Origin: Rickettsiella endosymbiont of Miltochrista miniata
GTDB lineage: Bacteria > Pseudomonadota > Gammaproteobacteria > Diplorickettsiales > Diplorickettsiaceae
Direction of reading: 5' to 3'
DNA: 64,000 nt
Assembly (NCBI RefSeq): GCF_964031245.1
Contig: NZ_OZ035017.1
Location: 1,581,402-1,645,401 of the forward strand
Shown here piece by piece: positions 28,264-37,449 of this stretch; positions within the stretch are counted from its first letter, which is position 1; each line of letters starts with the position of its first letter. The notes beneath the pieces are model-generated. The model made no database searches. It saw only the letters and a list, made by a program, of their open reading frames with translations, and had not been told where the DNA came from. Position numbers and translations under genes: made by a program.

Positions 28264-29576
28264 GGATTATTCTCGCGAATAAAAGGTTGGCAATAGGTTT
28301 CACGTAAGCAACATGCAGCGATTAAACTCACTATAAAAGCTATTGGCATAATAGCCATGCCATAACGATAATTACTGGCTGAATAGTAAGGTACGCCTTG
28401 TAAGAAAGTTTGATCCCAATGCAAATCAATTAACCATCCAAATAAAGGTTGGAACACAGCTCCACCACCCATAATTAAAATGGAAGCCAAACTGGTCGAT
28501 GTCCCAGTCAAATGCCTAGGGTTACTTTCGGCAATCAACGGATAACTAATAATTTGTGTACTCGTAAAAAAGCCTAATAATAAAAATAAGGTGAGCAGGG
28601 TATAGAAATGTAATACGGGTATAAACATGATAGCCAGTAAAACCAGCAAAGAAAGCATTGCGCCAATAATCATCAATAATCTTCGTCTGCTAATAAAGTC
28701 AGAGAGCCAACCTACTAAAGGTGAGCCTATAATAGTCCCTAAAAAAATCATCGTAGCGACCAATGAAGCTTGAGTTTTCTCAAGATGATGTACTTGGGTT
28801 AAATACAAGGTACCCCATAGTGCACCCAATAAAATAATCGGTAAATTTAAAAGACAAGTATAAACCCCAGCTAAGCCGTTCTGCTTATTTCGCAAAGATA
28901 AACTTATACTTTTCATCACTGAAATAGGCTTAGCAGCCACTAAATCTTCCCTCTTTTGAGATAGCTGATGCTTCGGATAATCATGGACAAAGCAGTAAAT
29001 CAATCCGGTGATGAACATCCCCAATACTGCATTTATCATCACGGCGCTTCGCCATCCTAGCGCATGGACTACCAGTGCAAAAGGAGTCTGCGCCACTATG
29101 CCCCCAGCCATGGCAATGGTAATGATAATACCGATGACCAAAGCTAAACGCTGTGTGGGGAACCAACGCGTTGCCAATTTAATACAACTCAAAAAACAAA
29201 AAGCATTACCGATACCGGCTACGAAATGACTAAAAGCCGCTATTTCAAAGGATCGGCTGAAAGCAAACAGAATAGTGGAGAAGACGACCATAACCATCGC
29301 ACTGAGTATAATAATACGTATAGAAAAACGATCGACTAGGATTCCAGCGAATAATAAAAAGATGACATCTGCATAGAAATAGGTCGCAGATAAGAAGCCC
29401 AGTTGGCCCGCATTGATGGAAAAATCATGCATTAACTCTTGACTAATCGAGTTAAACATACCCATTTGGATGAATTCGTAAAAGAAGAAGAGCGCGGCCG
29501 AAAGACAAACCAACCAGGGTTGCATTTTAGAAAAACTTAGATAGTCACATGTTCGTTTTAAGCTAGTTATGGCCAT
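28257..29576 (-). CDS. MFS permease, tandem paralogue 1
   Basis: 439 aa, 12 helices: PWLVCLSAALFFFYEFIQMG, FVAGIGNAFCFLSCIKLATR, GSPLVGWLSDFISRRRLL, AVFQPLFGWLIDL. First gene of a two-gene operon of paralogous permeases. The acidic/aromatic helix 1 (FFFYEFIQ) is shared by both and may mark substrate specificity. It has a polar C-terminal extension (YCQPFIRENNPC) missing from its partner. Confidence 0.85.
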   Translation of the reverse strand: MAITSLKRTCDYLSFSKMQPWLVCLSAALFFFYEFIQMGMFNSISQELMHDFSINAGQLGFLSATYFYADVIFLLFAGILVDRFSIRIIILSAMVMVVFSTILFAFSRSFEIAAFSHFVAGIGNAFCFLSCIKLATRWFPTQRLALVIGIIITIAMAGGIVAQTPFALVVHALGWRSAVMINAVLGMFITGLIYCFVHDYPKHQLSQKREDLVAAKPISVMKSISLSLRNKQNGLAGVYTCLLNLPIILLGALWGTLYLTQVHHLEKTQASLVATMIFLGTIIGSPLVGWLSDFISRRRLLMIIGAMLSLLVLLAIMFIPVLHFYTLLTLFLLLGFFTSTQIISYPLIAESNPRHLTGTSTSLASILIMGGGAVFQPLFGWLIDLHWDQTFLQGVPYYSASNYRYGMAIMPIAFIVSLIAACCLRETYCQPFIRENNPC

Positions 29577-29713
29577 TAATGCCTCAAATAGAGAGTAGAC
29601 TTATAAACTTCCGTCTTTTATTTTTAGGGACTATTTGGGAAGCGTAGTGTATAGCAAGCCAAGTCTATTGTCCAAACGAAATCGGTAGCGCTGAAATGGT
29701 TTTGCTGAAATTT

Positions 29714-30368
29714 TTATAAACCAGTATAGCGAGGCGAATAGAAACCAATCGCTTGGGGAGTTGCCTTATTGTTAGCATGATAGTCGTTCATTTCTTGCGC
29801 TTCATTCTTGGGGAGAGTAAATAAAGACGAAGAATTAATAAAGCATGCACCGGTAGCGACCAAAGAAATGGTCGATGTACCTATAACTAATAGCGCGTTT
29901 AGAAGCGCATCTATAGTAACGAAAATAAGTCCTATAACTAATTTAAAGCTAATTTTTTCTTGGGGCGAAATGTCGCCGATCATTTCCCCAGCCGCTTTTC
30001 TAGCAAAACAAAAATTAAATGCTTTTATTACGATATTAGCTAAAAAGTTACCTGCTAGATCACAAAGCTCGTTTACCATCATGATGGTAAAAGGAATTTC
30101 TCCTATAAACGAAGCCCAACCTATAAGAACAGCAACGGATCCGAAAAAAGGTATTAAAATTGGAAATCCCTGCAAAATATAATGCATATATGCCAACTAC
30201 AGAAAGACCAAAAATCAGTAATTTAATGCCGAGACCTAACCAACCGACAAAAGATAATTTTCTCATATATTCAAAAGCTTGTTTGGCTAATTCAAATAAA
30301 GAGTTGTGTAATAACCAAACAAAGCCTTTAAACATAAGAATACTAAGCGCTACCCCTAAGCCAACCAT
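29714..30368 (-). pseudogene. Polytopic membrane protein of unknown family, frameshifted
   Basis: Two overlapping frames appear to be one gene. The first (30060-30368) encodes helices beginning MVGLGVALSILMFKGFVWLL and GLGIKLLIFGLSVVGIYALY. The second (29714-30196) continues with FFGSVAVLIGWASFIGEIPF and a polar tail ending FYSPRYTGL. Losing one base around 30140-30175, for example in the GGG or T6 run, joins them into a protein of about 215 aa with four to five helices. I do not recognise it. The 5' end is also uncertain: a codon frame just upstream (MLPNLP) would need another shift. Confidence 0.5.
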
Positions 30369-30430
30369 TAAAATCCCTGCTAAGGCAGATTAGGAAGCAT
30401 TGAGTTTTTGGTGAAACTTCTATTAATATA

Positions 30431-31015
30431 TTATGAAGTTGAATCAACAAGATTAAAGTGTTGTCTACAAACTGAGATATAACGTTCGTTCCCGCCAATT
30501 TCTATTTGTTTACCTTCTGTGACTTTGTGATTCTCGGAATCGAATCTGATATTCATAATCGCCTTACGGCCACAATAACAGACGGTCTTTATCTCGTTGA
30601 TCTCATCTGCCCATATCAATAAATATAAACTACCTTCGAAAGGGTCAGCGCGAAAATCACTACGCAACCCATAACATAGAACCGGAATATTTAAACGATC
30701 AACAACCATTGTCAATTGTAATACTTGGTTTTTTGTCAAAAATTGGGCTTCATCGATTAATACACATTTTAATTCTTTTTTTTGCTTTAGAAAGATTTCT
30801 ACTTGCTCCAACAAATTGTCTTTTGGGGTAAATAAATTTGCCTTTGCGTTTAAACCTATCCGCGAGCTAATACAACCCAATTTATGACGATCATCGATAG
30901 CTGGTGCAAACAATAATGTTTGCATACCACGTTCTTGATAATTATAACTAGCCTGCAATAAAGCAGTACTTTTGCCTGCGTTCATAGCGGAGTAGTAAAA
31001 ATAAAGCTTGGCCAT
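30431..31015 (-). CDS. tdk: Thymidine kinase
   Basis: 194 aa type II thymidine kinase, phosphorylating thymidine for salvage. P-loop in [14 protein letters not shown], Walker B in VLIDEAQFL, lasso-loop Zn site from CYCGRKA and VCRQHF. Thymidine salvage suits a bacterium living in host cytoplasm or a vacuole. It is divergent from the thioredoxin-fold gene. Confidence 0.95.
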   Translation of the reverse strand: MAKLYFYYSAMNAGKSTALLQASYNYQERGMQTLLFAPAIDDRHKLGCISSRIGLNAKANLFTPKDNLLEQVEIFLKQKKELKCVLIDEAQFLTKNQVLQLTMVVDRLNIPVLCYGLRSDFRADPFEGSLYLLIWADEINEIKTVCYCGRKAIMNIRFDSENHKVTEGKQIEIGGNERYISVCRQHFNLVDSTS

Positions 31016-31081
31016 AATCGAAATTAAAGAATAAAGGTTTGGGTTATAATACCGTAACTAATACAAATATGGAGAATCTTT

Positions 31082-31633
31082 ATGGCGCTAATGTCTTCTA
31101 GCATGCTTGCTCTGGGCACCAAAGCAACTAATTTTAAGCTAATGGATACAGTTACCAAAGAATCGTATAGTTTAAATGCCAAAAAGTCGAAAGCTACGGT
31201 CATTATGTTTATTTGCAATCATTGTCCCTACGTCAAGCATGTCATACAAGAACTCGTTCAGCTCGCCAAGGATTATCAAGCTAAAGACATCACATTTATA
31301 GCTATCAGCGCGAATGACCCAGCAGGCTACCCAGAAGATGCGCCTGAGAAAATGACAAAACTGGCTAAACAATTTGGCTTTAGCTTCCCCTATCTCTATG
31401 ATGAAACCCAATCGATTGCTAAGGCCTATCAAGCCACTTGTACACCTGATTTTTTTATTTTCGATACAGATCTTCTGTGTGTATATCGAGGTCAATTAGA
31501 CGGATCAAGACCAGGCAATAAAATTTTAGTAACGGGCAAAGATATTCGTTCAGCTTTAGATAATATTCTCCGAGAAAAACCAGTTAATCCGCAGCAAATA
31601 CCTAGTATGGGGTGCAATATTAAATGGAAATAA
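31082..31633 (+). CDS. Thioredoxin-fold peroxiredoxin-like protein (PRX_like1 type)
   Basis: 183 aa AhpC/TSA-like thioredoxin fold. The redox pair is in MFICNHCPYVKHVI (CNHC). Other parts: FIAISANDPAGYPEDAPEKM and the cis-Pro region ATCTPDFFIF. Proteins of this type are common and poorly characterised; a thiol-disulfide role in the cytosol is likely, as there is no signal peptide. GGAG lies 7 bases before the ATG. Confidence 0.85.
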   Translation: MALMSSSMLALGTKATNFKLMDTVTKESYSLNAKKSKATVIMFICNHCPYVKHVIQELVQLAKDYQAKDITFIAISANDPAGYPEDAPEKMTKLAKQFGFSFPYLYDETQSIAKAYQATCTPDFFIFDTDLLCVYRGQLDGSRPGNKILVTGKDIRSALDNILREKPVNPQQIPSMGCNIKWK

Positions 31634-31637
31634 AGAC

Positions 31638-33707
31638 TTAAGCTTTGAGTGTTATTGTGTTTGACGCTATGTCTTCTTCTACCCTAGTATTTTTTGATAG
31701 CTGAAATATGCATTTACCATTAGTAACATGACTTAGTAAAAGATTATCTTTCTCTTGATTTTCTTCTAATTTCTTCATGTTTTCCAGGGTTATGTTAAAT
31801 AACTTGGAAAGTTTTTGCGCTACGGATCTAATGTTTTGATTTAATGTGGATATCATTTTCGATAAAGCTATGAATGTCTCAGCTTTCTCTAATAGTTCAA
31901 TTACTTGTTTTCTAGATTTTGGCGAAGAAATATTAGTTTTATTTCCATAAAAATTAGTCAACCCTTTTGTATTCCCGATTTCCGCTTTCTCCAATATAGA
32001 TTGGATCAAAAATAAGGTATCTACACATTCAATATTTTTTTTTGTATCTGTTGACATTCTATTTGCAGTGGAAAACTCAAAAAATTCAATAATTTGTGTA
32101 AATTTATAATTTACTATATATAAAAAAAGTTGTTCGGATAAATTTTTTTTAAATGATAAAGAAAGTAAAAATAAAGGATTCATTCTATAGCCAAGGAAGT
32201 GCCACCACTTTATTTTTAAATTAAATTCGTTATGAATTCTTTCAAAGAAAAAATTATTTAGGTTGGATATATCAAATTTTGGTGCTAAAAGACCTAAATT
32301 ATTTATATTGTTAATAAAAAAACTAACGCTAAAAAAATTTAAGATCAGTTCCTTCATCTTAATTAAAAATGATTTAAATAAAGAAATATTAGTTAGCTTA
32401 TTGGAATATACATCTAAACGTGCATGAAACTGCTTATCAAAATAATTTTTTATTTCTTTTTTTTGATTGTTTAAGAAATTTTCAATAGACAAAGTTAACT
32501 TCAGACTATTAATTTCTTCTATTAGAGAATTTTCAGATAATTTTTTTAAGCAGATATCTGAAATTTGATAAAATTCATCAAGATTATTTTCATCCAATTT
32601 CAATTTTTTTTCTTCAATTAATCGCATCATCATCTCAACATAATTAGAAATGAATTTCTGATTAAAAGTCCTATTAAAATTTTCTACCTCTACATAAAAA
32701 TTTTTAAATAAATCATAATTTATACCCCATTCACAATAAAAATTTTTGATATCATCAAGTACGGGCATTAACGTGTAAATATTATCTGAGATAATCTGAA
32801 CTTCTTTAATTAACTTTTCCAAATTCGAGAAATTAATAAGCAGTAAAAAATTGTCTAAATACTTATTTTGTATATCCAAAAACTTTGGAAGTTGAAAAGT
32901 TTTAGGCTTCTTATATTCAGAAAGAATTATATTAGGATCTTGAGTCTTAAATTCATAAATCCTTTTACGAATTATTTCTTTAAACTCTTCTAATTCAATA
33001 GATTGAAAAATAATTTCTATGCTTCGCTCATATTTAATTCCAATTTTCTCCTTCGACAAGAAACTTCTGAGCAATACCGCTTCACGTATGTCCTTACTTA
33101 GTTGAGACTCATTTTCATAACAAGAAAATATTTTATAATGCATTTGATTAAGATTGATATCTGGATTTGTTTGGTTAACAGTTTCATTAGTACAAATTTC
33201 TTTGACTAATTTTCTGGTTTTCTCAACAACAAAACCTTTTCCCTCATTATCAAAATCAATTATTCTTGGTTTAATTTTTTTACGCAACTTAAGCTCTAAA
33301 GAAAACTTATTTGTAAATGGAGTTAACTCACTATTAAGTCTTTCTAACTCAGCAACATCATCAGCATGAATATACTTATTAAGAGAAGTGATAAGTATTA
33401 CAATTTTTTTAGGCTGGAGCTGATTAAAGTTATTTAAAACAATTCCTAAGTAATATTCTATTTGAGCTTTTTTTTCCTTACTAAATTCAGCGTGCAAATA
33501 AAAAAAGATAATATCTAACATTCCGGAAAAATGTGAAATATCATTAGTTAATGCTTCGGGTTTAATCTGCTTAAGCCAATCCTCGATTTGCTGTAAACAT
33601 TCGGAAGTGGTCTGATTTTTTATCAGATCAAAAATTTCTTTAATCTTTTTAACTATTTTTTCGATTACTATTGATTTAATTTCCGGATTTTCAGATTTAT
33701 TCGGCAT
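31638..33707 (-). CDS. Large Lys/Asn-rich protein of unknown function, 689 aa
   Basis: I do not recognise this protein. It is soluble, almost entirely helical, very rich in Lys, Ile, Asn and Leu, and has no clear domain. Parts look coiled-coil (EKIVKKIKEIFDLIKNQ; KFDISNLNNFFFERIH). A hydrophobic patch WWHFLGYRMNPLFLLSLSF lies near residue 515. Base composition is even more AT-rich than the neighbours, with many A/T runs of 7-8 that do not break the frame. With the next gene it forms a pair of large unknown proteins of the kind that includes Dot/Icm effectors in Legionellales; this is inference only. Confidence 0.75.
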   Translation of the reverse strand: MPNKSENPEIKSIVIEKIVKKIKEIFDLIKNQTTSECLQQIEDWLKQIKPEALTNDISHFSGMLDIIFFYLHAEFSKEKKAQIEYYLGIVLNNFNQLQPKKIVILITSLNKYIHADDVAELERLNSELTPFTNKFSLELKLRKKIKPRIIDFDNEGKGFVVEKTRKLVKEICTNETVNQTNPDINLNQMHYKIFSCYENESQLSKDIREAVLLRSFLSKEKIGIKYERSIEIIFQSIELEEFKEIIRKRIYEFKTQDPNIILSEYKKPKTFQLPKFLDIQNKYLDNFLLLINFSNLEKLIKEVQIISDNIYTLMPVLDDIKNFYCEWGINYDLFKNFYVEVENFNRTFNQKFISNYVEMMMRLIEEKKLKLDENNLDEFYQISDICLKKLSENSLIEEINSLKLTLSIENFLNNQKKEIKNYFDKQFHARLDVYSNKLTNISLFKSFLIKMKELILNFFSVSFFINNINNLGLLAPKFDISNLNNFFFERIHNEFNLKIKWWHFLGYRMNPLFLLSLSFKKNLSEQLFLYIVNYKFTQIIEFFEFSTANRMSTDTKKNIECVDTLFLIQSILEKAEIGNTKGLTNFYGNKTNISSPKSRKQVIELLEKAETFIALSKMISTLNQNIRSVAQKLSKLFNITLENMKKLEENQEKDNLLLSHVTNGKCIFQLSKNTRVEEDIASNTITLKA

Positions 33708-33788
33708 TAAAATTCTCTTTATTTATTTTAATTATAATTTAATCGATAGAATTTTATTTTTTTATCCATAAAAATTTAAAAAATAAGT

Positions 33789-35894
33789 TCAACGTACCCT
33801 CAGTACTGGCCTAGCATGAACGATATTAATGTTGTTGTCAGAAGTTGGTATTTTATTATGAATAAAAAACTCTGTTAGTCTTGGGCTAAATGCAAAGAAT
33901 GAATTTTCTTTCCCATTTAAACAGTTATCAATTTTTTGTTCTAATGTTTCTAGTTGCTTCAAGTCTATAACTATATTTCTTTTAAAATCCTCTAAAATAT
34001 CAATAATTTCGCTTTGATATGGTGAAAGTTCACTTGATATACTTATTATTTCCTTAAGGATTTTTTCTTCATCACGACCTATTGTTAATGTTTTTTTAAC
34101 TTTTTCTATTTCCTTGATAACATCAGTTAAACAACACTGTTCAGCCCAGTTTTGAGCAAAAATGATTTTATTTATCCATGGCCAACGTATAATGCCAAAG
34201 CGTAACAATCCCCAAAAACTTTGTTTAGAGATAAGATTATTAACTGTAGCAAAACTTAGATCATTTTTTAAATAGTTTTTTATTTTTTCTATCGAATAAT
34301 TACCACTAAAATATCCTCTATGAAATATTTGATGAAAAAAACTGGATTTACCAATCTCAGGTTTCGCAAACCATGAGTTTTTTTGCACGGCATCATTGAT
34401 TTTTTTAAATTCGTCAAGAATTTGTTGGATAAATCCCGTAAATTTTTCGTTGATGGCATCAGTAAAGTTATTTGCTAACTCTAGGCTTTGGTTTAAATCG
34501 AATTGAGTAATTTCTAAGTAATTGCAATGATTATCATTATTTTGATCGGTAGGATTGAGTATTGAATTCCAAGCATGCAATTTTTCTTTGATTGGCGATA
34601 TTTCTTCCTTGGCTAGATGTAATGAAGCGCTCAGATTCATATCGATTCTTGGATTTTCTTCTTGATATGAAGTTACTACATTTTTTTTGAAAAAATTTGT
34701 TACTATATCTGAGCTTGTTTCAACGGCTTCTTCTAATCTTTCCTTAGCATCTGATGCTAGAGCCTTTACATTTTCTAAAATTCCATTTGTTTTACTACTA
34801 ATTTTTACTAAATCTTCTCTGAAGCGTTCAAATAAGCGATCATTAGTAGTGATATTTTTTTTAAATGTTTCGTTATACTCAAGTTTAGCTTCTGCAAATT
34901 TTGCTCGTATTCTTTTATCATTAATGTGAGTCGGAAAGTAGATGGTAAAAGCATGTTTTTCAATACTGGACAAATCATGCCTTACCGGATTATTGATTAT
35001 TTGTCCTGATGTTTTTTCTTTGAAATCTTTTGCAAATTCTATTAAATGCATATACAGGTTTTTTTGGGTAAATATTTTTTTGAAAACGGTATAAGCCTTT
35101 TTCGTTATTTCTGACGCAGAATAGGCCTCCAAAGCTCGGTAAACTAAACCTATAACCTGGTTTAAATCCTCGGCTTCCAGACTGCATACAGTATTTAGGC
35201 ATTTAGTAATAAATATTACATTAAACTGCATTAATGGCGAGCCATTGGTATTTTTTACAATTTTCAAAAGTTGATTTAATAAATCTTGAAGCAATAATTT
35301 TTTATCTAACTCACGGATTATTCCATAAAAGCGTTTTCTGATTTCATCGTCATTAGTCTGGCGCCCTAAATCACTTATATATTTTAAGTCTGCTTCATTA
35401 GGAAGGTATTTTGGCTCATTAACAAACAATTTTATTAAATCCAAAGCACCAATAAATTCCTTATTAAACTGGGAATCTCCTATAGCTTTCTCTAATAATT
35501 TAATGGTTAAATCGAGATACTTTAATTTAAGCTTAATATCTAGGTTTAATATCTTGAAAATAAAAACTTTTATTTCGTTATAATTCTCTTCTATTATTAC
35601 GCTTCCTTTACCATTAGCGTATAGCATTGCCAATTTAAGTTTAAGAATATCAAGCTTTTCCGATAGGAGGTGATATTCTCCGGGTAAAATAAGATCGTAG
35701 GGTAGATCTTTTTCAATTTGCTGACAATCTTTTATTTTCGCTTCAAACCGTTGTAAAGCATTTTCGGTAATGATGAATGGTAGATTCAAAAAATTAAGTT
35801 CACACTCATTTTTGAGGCAATCTAACAAATATTCATTTAACTTTTCAGTTTTTATTGAAGTTTCGATCTTATTTCGCAACTCTTCTTCATTCAT
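33789..35894 (-). CDS. Large helical protein of unknown function, 701 aa
   Basis: No family recognised. Mostly helical, Glu/Lys/Leu-rich. The N-terminal 300 residues look like helical repeats (repeated LxxLL-type helices such as LNQLLKIVKN and IEFAKDFKEK). The middle holds a charged possible coiled coil (ILENVKALASDAKERLEEA). A short aromatic segment WGLLRFGIIRWPWINKIIF lies near residue 560. The C-terminus is Arg/Val-rich (VHARPVLRVR). TTGGAG lies 6 bases before the ATG. It probably forms a two-gene transcript with the 689-aa gene 80 bases downstream; I see no convincing sequence similarity between them. Effector candidate. Confidence 0.75.
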   Translation of the reverse strand: MNEEELRNKIETSIKTEKLNEYLLDCLKNECELNFLNLPFIITENALQRFEAKIKDCQQIEKDLPYDLILPGEYHLLSEKLDILKLKLAMLYANGKGSVIIEENYNEIKVFIFKILNLDIKLKLKYLDLTIKLLEKAIGDSQFNKEFIGALDLIKLFVNEPKYLPNEADLKYISDLGRQTNDDEIRKRFYGIIRELDKKLLLQDLLNQLLKIVKNTNGSPLMQFNVIFITKCLNTVCSLEAEDLNQVIGLVYRALEAYSASEITKKAYTVFKKIFTQKNLYMHLIEFAKDFKEKTSGQIINNPVRHDLSSIEKHAFTIYFPTHINDKRIRAKFAEAKLEYNETFKKNITTNDRLFERFREDLVKISSKTNGILENVKALASDAKERLEEAVETSSDIVTNFFKKNVVTSYQEENPRIDMNLSASLHLAKEEISPIKEKLHAWNSILNPTDQNNDNHCNYLEITQFDLNQSLELANNFTDAINEKFTGFIQQILDEFKKINDAVQKNSWFAKPEIGKSSFFHQIFHRGYFSGNYSIEKIKNYLKNDLSFATVNNLISKQSFWGLLRFGIIRWPWINKIIFAQNWAEQCCLTDVIKEIEKVKKTLTIGRDEEKILKEIISISSELSPYQSEIIDILEDFKRNIVIDLKQLETLEQKIDNCLNGKENSFFAFSPRLTEFFIHNKIPTSDNNINIVHARPVLRVR

Positions 35895-35960
35895 ATTTTC
35901 TCCAAAAACAATTCGTATTTTTTTGAGTTTAAATTTATTTGCAAGAACTTTTGGAATAGA

Positions 35961-36296
35961 TTACATGCAACGAGCAGGTCTAGGCAATCCAGCTAACTTA
36001 CTTGCTTGCTTAAGTATACCTTTCGGGAATAGATTGTTTAGATAGATGCTACAGGCTTTTTCAGGGCCTAATTGCACGGTTAATTGGTTAACTAAAATTC
36101 TGATCGGCGGAGTTTTATGGTATTGCTGATAGAAATTACGTAAAAAATAGATGACATGCCAATGATCTTTGATGAGTGTTAATGCCTCATTTTTGGCAAT
36201 TTTAGTGGCTACTTCCTCATGCCAATCAGCCGAATGAACCAGATATCCAAATTGATCGGTTAAAATCTTCTCGCCATTAACTATTAAACCAGCCAT
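35961..36296 (-). CDS. tusE: TusE/DsrC-family sulfur carrier
   Basis: 111 aa. Takes sulfur from TusBCD and passes it to MnmA for 2-thiouridine in tRNA. Pattern: MAGLIVNGEKILTDQFGYL, DHWHVIYFLRNFY, and the C-terminal arm AGLPRPARCM with the catalytic penultimate Cys. The ATG at 36296 is the real start; the frame stays open to 36377, but those 27 extra codons come mostly from repeat copy 4. It is adjacent to the BI-1 family gene, as tusE and yccA are in E. coli. Confidence 0.92.
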   Translation of the reverse strand: MAGLIVNGEKILTDQFGYLVHSADWHEEVATKIAKNEALTLIKDHWHVIYFLRNFYQQYHKTPPIRILVNQLTVQLGPEKACSIYLNNLFPKGILKQASKLAGLPRPARCM

Positions 36297-36328
36297 GTAG
36301 CACCTGCTGCTAAGACAATGCAACAAAA

Positions 36329-36454
36329 TATACTCTTCGCACTTGAATTTTTGACTGTGTTGCTGCTCAATTCGCAATCTTCATGTATCTTGAATACATT
36401 CCGGCTGCTTCATTCTCGCGGCGCTTCGCCAAAAATCCAATTGCTGTGCGTACA
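36329..36454 (+). repeat. Repeat family A, copy 4 (126 bp)
   Basis: Full copy (TATACTCTTCGCACTTG to TTGCTGTGCGTACAC), slightly more diverged at its right end than the others. It lies 33 bases upstream of the tusE start and so carries or displaces the tusE promoter. Confidence 0.9.
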
Positions 36455-36646
36455 CTTTCTTAAAAGTTGGGTTGAAGCTATTTTTTAAACAGCCTTTTCT
36501 TTTCTAGCTTATGAACTCCTTTAAAGAATAGTTGAGAAGCTTTTTCTAATCCAGCCAAATAGAACAAGGATTAAGCTAAGCGTAGGACAAAACCCAGGCA
36601 ACGCTATTAGCAAGTTTATACTCTCCGCTCTTGAGTCTTTATCTTG

Positions 36647-36672
36647 GCGACCTAGTTTTAAAATCAGGTCGC
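36647..36672 (-). terminator. Stem-loop downstream of yccA
   Basis: GCGACCT and AGGTCGC pair around AGTTTTAAAATC, 12 bases after the BI-1 family gene's stop on the - strand. No T run follows. Possible terminator. Confidence 0.4.
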
Positions 36673-36683
36673 TTTGAAATAAA

Positions 36684-37358
36684 TTAATCTCGGTTGCCGC
36701 TGAATGCGCCTAATAAGTTTAACAGACTCAAAAAGATGTTATAAAGCGATACATAAAGTGTAACGGTAGCCATGATGTAGTTGGTTTCACCACCATGAAT
36801 AATTTGGCTGGTCTGCAACAAAATTATACCTGATGACAATAGTATGAACACCGCCGATAAGGTGAGCATTAATGCAGGTATATGAAAAAATAATGTCCCG
36901 ATGCTAGCCAGAAAAGCGACGATCATACCTACTATCAAAAAACTTGCCATGAAACTAAAATCTTTTTTGGTGGTTAAGGCATAGGCAGATAAAGCAAAAA
37001 AGATAAGGCCTGTAGCACCCAATGACATCATGATTAATTCATGCCCATTGGTAAATCCGTGGATATAATGATTTAAAATAGGGCCTAGCGTATATCCCAT
37101 AAATCCAGTCAAGCCAAACACAGAAAACAAACCCCAAGCACTATTTCGAGTAAAATTTGTTAAAAATAACAGTCCAAAATACCCAATTAGCGTAACAAAG
37201 GGATTTAAGGGTGGGGCATTAGTAAACATTGCAATGCCTGCGGTTATTGCGCTAAAAATCAGGGTTAGCCCCAGCAGGATATAAGTTTGACGTAGCACCG
37301 AGTTGGTTGCCAAAACGGATTCTAGGCCTGTATTAAAACGTATTTGACTAGAAGTCAT
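36684..37358 (-). CDS. yccA: Bax inhibitor-1 family membrane protein (YccA type)
   Basis: 224 aa, seven hydrophobic helices, as in the bacterial BI-1/YccA family. YccA modulates FtsH; BI-1 proteins are pH-sensitive calcium leak channels. Pattern: VLRQTYILLGLTLIFSA, FGLTGFMGYTLGP, and the C-terminal ATVTLYVSLYNIFLSLLNLL with the closing loop. Near tusE, a conserved arrangement. Confidence 0.92.
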   Translation of the reverse strand: MTSSQIRFNTGLESVLATNSVLRQTYILLGLTLIFSAITAGIAMFTNAPPLNPFVTLIGYFGLLFLTNFTRNSAWGLFSVFGLTGFMGYTLGPILNHYIHGFTNGHELIMMSLGATGLIFFALSAYALTTKKDFSFMASFLIVGMIVAFLASIGTLFFHIPALMLTLSAVFILLSSGIILLQTSQIIHGGETNYIMATVTLYVSLYNIFLSLLNLLGAFSGNRD

Positions 37359-37449
37359 ATCACTTCCCTCATAAGACTAAAAATTTACCTATTCTACCAT
37401 AAGCAATTTTCTGCTAAAAGACGATGAAGGCTCAATTCAGAGCATATTT

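Larger units (their letters stand above)
36297..36683. other. Intergenic region with repeat copy 4
   Basis: 387 bases without a gene. It contains repeat family A copy 4, a decayed stretch at about 36615-36640 that resembles one end of the same repeat, and a hairpin at 36647-36672. Confidence 0.6.

Noticed and set aside
33708-33788. Possible PmrA-type direct repeats (TTAAA spaced 11) upstream of the 689-aa gene
   Set aside because: The spacer is almost only A and T, so such repeats are expected by chance; no clean consensus.
35961-36377. 27-codon N-terminal extension of tusE
   Set aside because: The extra codons come mostly from repeat copy 4; the conserved protein begins at the ATG at 36296.
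36612-36642. Decayed family A end near 36617 (TATACTCTCCGCTCTTGAG)
   Set aside because: Only about 19 bases resemble the element and no second end is found; kept as a note in the spacer entry.
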